A stretch of DNA of 23,884 nucleotides, from positions 1 to 23,884 of the IMG/VR virus record IMGVR_UViG_3300023478_000005; one strand, 5' to 3'. Every line of letters begins with the position of its first letter. The stretch's first letter is position 1. Both the position numbers and the translations under genes were made by a program. The notes below the pieces were generated by a model. It searched no databases. It worked only from the letters and a program-made list of their open reading frames with translations, and was not told where the DNA came from. This document shows positions 22,657 to 23,884 of the stretch, one piece after another. Source of the stretch: a virus.

Positions 22657-23646
22657 GTGCAGCCTCAGTTCCAAATAACAGCCGATGGCAAGGATGTCAC
22701 CGCTGCCATTCAAAGCCGTTTCATTTCCCTGACCTGGCATGATGAAGGTGGTGCGCGTTCCGATACATTATCCATACAAATTGATGATCGACCTGAACGC
22801 GATGGAGTATACATTGAGATACCCCGCAAAGGTGTGGTGCTTGAACTATCGCTGGGTTATGACGGAACACTCACATCCGTTGGTAAATTTATTGTCGACG
22901 AAACAAACCCGTCAGGCTTCCCCGAAAAGCTCGAAATAAAAGCCCATGCTGCAGACATGCAGAAGGCATTCGTGAAAGAGAAGAAATCACGTGGCTTTGA
23001 GCAAATAACCATTGCAAATCTTGTAGCAACCATCGCCGCAGAACATGGTTTAACAGCCAAGGTTGCTACGAGCCTAGCTTCTGAAGTAATCAGTCGAATA
23101 GATCAGGCGGGAGAAAGTGATTCGCATCTTCTAACACGCATTGCAAAAGAGCGCGGAGCCGTGCAAAAAGTAGCCTATGGGCACTTGCTGTTTGTTCCCA
23201 AGGGTGAAGCCAAATCAGTCAGTGGAAAGGTGTTGCCGATTGTACGATTGCATCGTACTGATTTAAGCAGTTGGAACGCGACACTTGCCGATCGCGAAAG
23301 GTACAATCAAGTCACTGCCCGCTGGTATGATAAAGCTTTGGCAAAAGAGCACCAGATACATGCTGGAAGCGGTAAACCTATCTTTAGTATTCGTCGAGTA
23401 TATGCAGATGCGGCGGGTGCGCAAAAGGCGGCTGATGCGCGTTTGAAAGCCTTGCAAGCAGGCACTGGATTTATCGATATTGAAACAGATGGAGATGTGA
23501 CTCTAGTCTCTGAAGCTGAGGTCGTGCTGTCAGGTATGCGCCCTGGATTAAATGGTTCATGGGTGTGTGATTCTGTTGATCACACGCTCGCGAAAAACAG
23601 CGGCTGGAAAGCGGCTGGAAAATTGGAAAAGAAATCGAAAAAGTAG
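22657..23646 (+). CDS. Baseplate hub protein, P2 gpD-like (late control D family)
   Basis: The 329-residue protein matches P2 gpD: QPQFQITADGKDVTAAIQSR at the start, then SLTWHDEGGARSDTLSIQID and the GFEQITIANLVATIAAEHGL region. Further motifs are DSHLLTRIAKERGAVQKVAY and a C-terminal beta region. It forms the hub that holds the spike. GTG at 22657 is chosen because GGGA (22647-22650) lies upstream at good spacing; TTG at 22645 is in frame but lacks a ribosome site. It is the last gene before the prophage end. Confidence 0.92.
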   Translation: MQPQFQITADGKDVTAAIQSRFISLTWHDEGGARSDTLSIQIDDRPERDGVYIEIPRKGVVLELSLGYDGTLTSVGKFIVDETNPSGFPEKLEIKAHAADMQKAFVKEKKSRGFEQITIANLVATIAAEHGLTAKVATSLASEVISRIDQAGESDSHLLTRIAKERGAVQKVAYGHLLFVPKGEAKSVSGKVLPIVRLHRTDLSSWNATLADRERYNQVTARWYDKALAKEHQIHAGSGKPIFSIRRVYADAAGAQKAADARLKALQAGTGFIDIETDGDVTLVSEAEVVLSGMRPGLNGSWVCDSVDHTLAKNSGWKAAGKLEKKSKK

Positions 23647-23773
23647 AAGGAAGCAAATCATCTGAACTGAGGTGATAGATGGTTCACTATGTGAAACGTA
23701 GTTACAAATACAGTAATTGACTTAATTTGTGTTTATCGCACCTTTACGGCATAAATTATCGCGCGCGGCATCA
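23647..23773. other. Non-coding right-terminal region of the prophage
   Basis: No gene is seen between the gpD stop and the junction. It holds a dyad TTCAC-TAT-GTGAA (23683-23695) and, at the very end, two TTATCGC repeats (23733-23739 and 23756-23762) spaced 23 bases apart, with related CGGCAT motifs. It ends in CA. This arrangement fits transposase-binding end sites like those of Mu. Confidence 0.65.
23733..23773. repeat. Putative transposase-binding repeats at the right end
   Basis: Read inward from the end (reverse strand), the sequence is TGATGCCG-CGC-GCGATAA, then TTATGCCG-TAAAGGT-GCGATAA. The GCGATAA units are 23 bases apart. From memory, the Mu right end reads similarly near its tip (a TCG-TGCGCCGC-TTCA pattern). 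Assignment to an A-protein site is inferred. Confidence 0.58.
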
Positions 23774-23884
23774 GGTAATGATTAGCGACTCCCCCAACTG
23801 TTCCATCGCATAATTCTGTTCTTTCAAAGAGCTTTCACGCACATCAATTTCATACAGCATCGTATTAAATGATGAACCAAGATC
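23771..23884 (-). pseudogene. Interrupted host gene, HAMP-like region of a sensor protein
   Basis: On the reverse strand an open frame enters from the window edge and reads DLGSSFNTMLYEIDVRESSL, then KEQNYAMEQLGESLIIT, followed by TGA. The F-N-x-M-L motif with the following charged helix is typical of the end of a HAMP domain and the coiled coil after it, as in histidine kinases, diguanylate cyclases and chemoreceptors. The stop codon TGA is formed by the first bases of the prophage end, so the protein is cut off where an output domain would be expected. The 5' part of the gene is beyond the window. Confidence 0.68.
23774..23778. repeat. Candidate 5-bp target duplication
   Basis: GGTAA is the first five host bases after the predicted prophage end. 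Mu-like phages duplicate five bases, so the same pentamer should abut the left end, which is outside the window. Confidence 0.4.

Larger units (their letters stand above)
1..23773. mobile_element. Late region and right end of a Mu-like transposable prophage with P2-type tail
   Basis: The gene order matches Mu from the lysis gene through gp37, then P2 from V to D. The left end, transposase, repressor and early genes lie outside the window. The right boundary is placed at 23773, where a CA-ended terminal sequence with repeated TTATCGC motifs abuts a reverse-strand host reading frame that stops exactly at the junction. No integrase or tyrosine-recombinase att site is visible, which agrees with transposition. 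Prophage identity is very secure; the exact right boundary is inferred. Confidence 0.93.

Noticed and set aside
23717-23757. TTGACT followed by TAAATT as a promoter in the right end
   Set aside because: The spacing is far too long (about 29 bases) and no gene lies downstream on that strand.
1-23884. CRISPR arrays, tRNA or rRNA genes
   Set aside because: No regularly spaced direct repeats and no tRNA- or rRNA-like stretches were found by reading both strands.

Overview
The window is the late half of a Mu-like transposable prophage, from just upstream of the lysis genes (position 1) to what looks like the right end of the element at about 23773. The last ~111 bases are host DNA. The prophage is a mosaic: a Mu-type lysis, packaging and head block (151-12331) joined to a complete P2-type contractile tail block (12328-23646). 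The host cannot be named from the sequence. Base composition is moderate, Mu and P2 relatives infect Gram-negative bacteria, and the host fragment at the right edge looks like the HAMP region of a membrane sensor.

Layout. 1-150 is a leader with a 20-bp dyad and a strong stem-loop. 151-1943 is the lysis and accessory set: T7-lysozyme-like amidase, two small membrane proteins (one a 3TM holin), a 55-residue ORF, a TraR/DksA-type zinc finger and a DUF2730 protein. 1943-8183 is the packaging and head entry set: gp26-like winged helix, TerS, TerL, gp29 portal, gpF fused to a PBECR2 nuclease-like domain, and gpG. Between gpF and gpG lies a 530-bp island with a terminator and a reverse-strand gene. 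8184-8315 is a second leader carrying a second copy of the dyad. 8316-12331 holds the gpI-like protease with nested scaffold, capsid cement, major capsid protein, and gp35-, gp36- and gp37-like proteins.

The tail follows P2 gene order: V, W, J, I, H (fibre), fibre assembly, a small membrane protein, FI sheath, FII tube, a 49-residue ORF, E with a frameshifted E', a small reverse-strand membrane ORF, T tape measure, U, X and D. Almost all genes overlap or abut on the plus strand, as expected for a few long late transcripts.

Most notable observations. (1) A near-identical dyad sits upstream of the lysis gene and upstream of the protease gene, the positions of the Mu late promoters Plys and PI. 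(2) A probable prophage right end interrupts a host HAMP-containing gene and supplies its stop codon. (3) A textbook -1 frameshift site with a stem-loop lies in gpE. (4) A toxin-like nuclease domain is fused to the head protein. (5) There are two small reverse-strand genes inside the late region. (6) The major capsid protein starts with a signal-peptide-like segment. No wholly new multigene system is evident; most of the window is a recognisable Mu/P2 hybrid with unusual details.
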